NCBI RefSeq assembly: GCF_900108315.1
Contig: NZ_FNVB01000003.1
Span: forward strand, 593,404-657,403
Length of the DNA: 64,000 bases
Origin: Saccharopolyspora kobensis
GTDB taxonomy: Bacteria; Actinomycetota; Actinomycetes; Mycobacteriales; Pseudonocardiaceae
Reading direction: 5' to 3'
Part shown: piece by piece, positions 61,253-64,000 of the stretch
Numbering within the stretch: position 1 is the stretch's first letter
Layout of the letters: each line of letters begins with the position of its first letter
The notes under the pieces: generated by a model
What the model was told of the DNA's origin: nothing
Seen by the model: only the letters and a program-made list of their open reading frames with translations
Database searches by the model: none
Program-made: the position numbers and the translations under genes

Positions 61253-62356
61253 ATGAGGACACCACTGCACGCGTTGGCGGAGCACGGGCAGAGCGCCTGG
61301 GTCGACTACCTGTCCAGGCGGTTCATCCGCGACGGCGACCTGGCCCGCCTCGTCGAGCGGGGCCTGGCCGGGGTGACGTCCAACCCGACGATCTTCCAAG
61401 GCGCCATCGCGGAAGGAGACTTCTACGACGACCAGCTCCGCGACCTGCTGGCCGCCGAATCCGACCCCAAGGAGGTCTTCCTGGCCATCGCTCGCGAGGA
61501 CATCCGGGCCGCGTGCGACACCCTCCGCGAGGTCTTCGACCACGACCAGGACAACCTGGGCGGGTGGGTGTCCCTCGAGGTCGACCCGAACCTGGCGAAC
61601 GACACCCGGGCCACCATCGCCGAGGTCTCGCGGTTGCACCAGATGATCGACCGGCCGAACCTCTTCGTGAAGATCCCCGGCACGCTGGCCGGGCTGCCTG
61701 CCATCGAGGAGTCCATCGCCAGGGGAATCCCGGTCAACGTCACGCTGCTGTTCTCCCTGGAGCGGCACCGCGCCGCGGGCAAGGCCTACCTGCGGGGGTT
61801 GCGGCGGCTGCGGGACAACGGCGGAGACCTGCGATCGGTCGCCTCGGTGGCGTCGTTCTTCGTCTCGCGCGTCGACACCGAAGCCGACCGCAGGCTCGAC
61901 GCCATCGGCGGGCACGATGAGCTCAAGGGCACCCTGGCCATCGCCAACGCCAAACTCGCCTACCAGAGCTACAAGGAGTTGTTCTCGGGTCCCGAGTGGG
62001 AGGAGCTCGCCGCCGCCGGCGCGACCCCGCAGCGCTGCCTGTGGGCTTCGACCTCGACGAAGAACCCGCAGTACCGCGATGTGCGCTACGTCGAGGAGCT
62101 CATCGGGCCGCAGACCGTGAACACGATGACGCGGGAGACGCTGGACGACTTCCAGGACCACGGCCACGTCGCGGACACCCTGGAGCAGGGCGTGGACGAG
62201 GCGCGCGGCCGTCTCGACCGGTTCGCCGCCGTCGGCGTCGACTACGACGACGTCACCGCGGTGCTGGAGCGCGAAGGCGTGGACAAGTTCGCCGCGTCGT
62301 TCCAGCAGTTGTTCGACGAGATCACGCACAAGCGCGAGCAGCTGATCCGGAGCTGA
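61253..62356 (+). CDS. tal: Transaldolase
   Basis: Protein of 367 residues, the actinobacterial long type. VTSNPTIFQGAIAEGDFYDD, the Schiff-base region NLFVKIPGTLAGLPAIEESI, and the phosphate-binding end RCLWASTSTKNPQYRDVRY. It interconverts sedoheptulose 7-phosphate and fructose 6-phosphate in the pentose phosphate pathway. It is stand-alone, not next to tkt or zwf. Its sigma-B-type promoter suggests a stress-induced copy. It acts on sedoheptulose 7-phosphate, the precursor used by GmhA at 24465-25034. Confidence 0.95.
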   Translation: MRTPLHALAEHGQSAWVDYLSRRFIRDGDLARLVERGLAGVTSNPTIFQGAIAEGDFYDDQLRDLLAAESDPKEVFLAIAREDIRAACDTLREVFDHDQDNLGGWVSLEVDPNLANDTRATIAEVSRLHQMIDRPNLFVKIPGTLAGLPAIEESIARGIPVNVTLLFSLERHRAAGKAYLRGLRRLRDNGGDLRSVASVASFFVSRVDTEADRRLDAIGGHDELKGTLAIANAKLAYQSYKELFSGPEWEELAAAGATPQRCLWASTSTKNPQYRDVRYVEELIGPQTVNTMTRETLDDFQDHGHVADTLEQGVDEARGRLDRFAAVGVDYDDVTAVLEREGVDKFAASFQQLFDEITHKREQLIRS

Positions 62357-62407
62357 CCGCGTTCGGTGGCGATCGCCCGTCGCGGGGAGCCGGAACCCGG
62401 TCAGCTC
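62350..62407. terminator. Long-loop inverted repeat spanning two convergent stops
   Basis: Arms GAGCTGACCG / CGGTCAGCTC separated by 38 nt, covering the stop codons of transaldolase and of the convergent ppx. The loop is long, so it is a weak terminator candidate. Confidence 0.3.
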
Positions 62408-63413
62408 GACCGGGAAGGTTCCTCGCGCGGCGAGCCGCCGATCTCGCCCGGCCGCACGGGCTGCAGCGGCAGTTCCCTGATGTGGTCGAGCTTCGTCTGC
62501 AGGTAGTGCAGCATGATCCCTTCTCGCAGGGCCCACGGGCAGATCTCGACCGACGTGGTGTTGAGGGCCTTCATCGTCGCCTTGACGACGAGCGCGCCGG
62601 CGAGGACCTGGCGGGCCCGCGCGCGAGAAACGCCTCGCAGCTTCGACCGCTTCGCCGCGCACTTCGCGGCCAGCCTCGGCACCCAGTCCCCGAAGTCCTT
62701 GGCCGAGAGCGCTCGCCGGACGAAAGGGCCTTTCCGCTGAGGCGGCGCACCGGCCAGCCGCGCCAGCTGCTTGAAGGTCTTCGAAGTGCCGATCGCCCGC
62801 GCGGGCTCGCCCTCCCACCGGATCCGGTCGACGACCTCGCGGAGGGTGTCGCGAATGTGCTTGCGCAGTGCGCTGATCTGCTCTCCGGTGGGCGGATCGT
62901 CGGGCAGGAACTCCCGGGTGAGCAGGCCTGCGCCCAGCGGCAGCGAGACCGCCAGCTCCGGCTCGGCGTCGCGGCCGAGCATGATCTCCATCGACCCGCC
63001 GCCGATGTCCACGACGAGCAGCCGCCCCGCGGACCACCCGTACCGGCTGCGCACCGCGAGGTAGGTGAGCCTGGCTTCGTCCTGACCGCTGAGGAACTGC
63101 GGGCGGATCCCGGTCTCCCGCTCCAGCCGGTCCAGGACCTGGTGCCGGTTCGCGGCGTCGCGGATCGCGGAAGTGACGAACGCGAACAGCTGCTCCACCG
63201 AGGACTGCCGGGCCGCCGCGAGCGCTCGGCCGGTGGCCTGCACCACGCGCTCGACGCCCGCGGGCTCTATCGAGCCGTCCGCCGTGAACGACTCGCTCAG
63301 CAGCGTGGGTTCCTTGACCGCGTGGGTGGGCAGCGGAGGCGCGCCGGGATGGAAAGGTCCACGATCTGCAACTGCGCGGAATTGGAACCGATGTCGAGCA
63401 CACCTAATCGCAT
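62401..63413 (-). pseudogene. Exopolyphosphatase Ppx/GppA with a frameshift near its start
   Basis: ATG 63413 gives MRLGVLDIGSNSAQLQIVDL, the phosphate-binding start of actinobacterial Ppx. The phase then changes at about 63350, and the rest (HPGAPPLPTHAVKEPTLLSE, VTSAIRDAANRHQVLDRLER, VVDIGGGSMEIMLG, SLPLGAGLLTREFLPDDPP, VEICPWALREGIMLHYLQT) continues in another frame. A 1-nt deletion explains it. The promoter and start are intact, so this is a fresh mutation or an assembly error. A functional protein would hydrolyse polyphosphate or (p)ppGpp. Confidence 0.75.
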
Positions 63414-63422
63414 GCCAGTCAC

Positions 63423-63447
63423 GTACCCCGCGCGCCACTTCCTACAC
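63423..63447 (-). promoter_or_regulatory. Sigma-B-type promoter of ppx, probably leaderless
   Basis: GTGT-N15-GGGTAC on the minus strand. The -10 ends 9 bp before ATG 63413, which lacks a ribosome site. Confidence 0.5.
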
Positions 63448-63517
63448 AGCTGCCGGGCGGGCACGCGGATTCGGGAGCGCTCCCCCGGCGCCGGGGTGCG
63501 CTCCCGCATCGCTGCTG

Positions 63518-64000
63518 TCACGCCCGCGCCACGACCTCCAGATCCGCCAGCAATCCCCGGAAGGCCGAGTGCCGGTCCGGTGCGCGCACGACCGAGGACG
63601 GGTGCACGGTGGCCAGCGCCAGGCGGGGCCGCTTCGAGCCGAGCTCGGGCACGTCCGGGAAGTCCAGGAGCACGCCGCGGTCCGCGGTGACGCTGAAACC
63701 GCTCCCCAGCAACGACTTCGCGGCCGTCGCCCCGAGGCAGACCACGATCTCGGGGCGCACGACCTGGAACTCCGCCGTGAGCCACGGGCGGCAAGCGCGG
63801 ATCTCCGCGGCGTTCGGCTTCTGGTGGATGCGGCGCTTCCCCCGCTCCTCCCGCGCGAACTTGAAGTGCTTCACCACGTTGGTCAGGTACGCCGAGCTCC
63901 GGTCGATCCCGGCCTCGCCCAACGCGCGGTCCAGCAGCCGGCCCGCCGGGCCGACGAACGGCTCCCCCTCCCGGTCCTCCCGGTCACCGGGCTGCTCGCC
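63518..64000 (-). CDS. UdgX-type uracil-DNA glycosylase, 5' end outside window
   Basis: C-terminal 160 residues. The family-4 glycosylase motif GEPFVGPAGRLLDRALGEAG is at the right edge, then YLTNVVKHFKF and KRRIHQKPN, the KRRIH loop specific to UdgX, whose histidine forms a covalent bond with DNA after uracil removal. VCLGATAAKSLLG and ATVHPSSVVRA complete the fold. It would bind uracil-containing DNA tightly in repair. The start and about 50 residues are missing. Confidence 0.9.
   Translation of the reverse strand, partial: GEQPGDREDREGEPFVGPAGRLLDRALGEAGIDRSSAYLTNVVKHFKFAREERGKRRIHQKPNAAEIRACRPWLTAEFQVVRPEIVVCLGATAAKSLLGSGFSVTADRGVLLDFPDVPELGSKRPRLALATVHPSSVVRAPDRHSAFRGLLADLEVVARA

Noticed and set aside
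61073..63403. 776-residue minus-strand frame covering transaldolase and part of ppx
   Set aside because: It runs antisense through transaldolase, and its Ppx-like part is only a phase shadow.

Overview
The window is GC-rich (around 70% by eye), with dense genes and many GTG/TTG starts. It carries a WhiB protein, a Pup-like protein, the actinobacterial gas vesicle gene set, DUF6292 and DUF6131 proteins, and SigB/SigF-type promoters. It comes from a filamentous actinomycete, most likely of the Pseudonocardiaceae (Saccharopolyspora-like). I saw no tRNA, rRNA, insertion sequence or CRISPR array.

Layout. 1-10 kb: an O-methyltransferase running off the left edge, a TauD-type dioxygenase, a kynurenine-formamidase-like hydrolase, a GNAT acetyltransferase, a rifampin-phosphotransferase-like pseudogene with four lesions, a DUF574 methyltransferase, and a PadR regulator with its MFS efflux pump. 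10-12.2 kb: a partner-switching module (RsbW-like kinase, STAS antagonist, GAF-PP2C phosphatase). 12.2-17.7 kb: a ten-gene gas vesicle operon (gvpK, S, L, J, O, G, F, A plus an acidic-tailed SRPBCC protein and a basic-tailed membrane-anchored protein). 18.3-35.8 kb: a glycan cluster. Its core is an 11-gene minus-strand run, mostly coupled by 4-bp GTGA/ATGA overlaps. It encodes ADP-D-glycero-D-manno-heptose enzymes (GmhA, HldE, and GmhB fused to a GT2), two GT9 enzymes, other glycosyltransferases, a carbamoyltransferase, UDP-glucose dehydrogenase and a degenerate copy of it. Divergent genes encode a pyruvyltransferase-like protein, GT2 enzymes and a UDP-glucuronate decarboxylase. 35.8-50 kb: an MFS transporter and many small stress-type proteins (SPW, DUF4383, DUF2267, Pup-like, DUF1206, alcohol dehydrogenase, ChaB, hemerythrin, DUF2795, ATP-grasp, DUF1360, DUF6292). 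50.3-57 kb: 5-oxoprolinase genes pxpB/C/A with accB/accC, a nitrilase and a glutamate decarboxylase. 57.3-64 kb: a LuxR protein, an EgtD-like methyltransferase, a methyltransferase-CDGSH-heme-oxygenase-like operon, WhiB, transaldolase, a frameshifted ppx, and a UdgX-type uracil-DNA glycosylase running off the right edge.

How it fits together. At least twelve intergenic sites carry the same bipartite motif, GNNT-N15/16-GGGTA, typical of actinobacterial SigB/SigF promoters. They lie upstream of the heptose-glycan operon, its divergent partners, the Pup-like gene, transaldolase, WhiB, ppx, the methyltransferase-CDGSH operon and several small stress genes. With the partner-switching module in the same window, this suggests a chromosomal island of general-stress genes that includes a stress-induced carbamoylated heptose/xylose surface glycan. 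This is inference from motif and gene content.

Three genes (rph-like, one DUF2267, ppx) carry single-base indels. Either they are decaying or the assembly has local indel errors.
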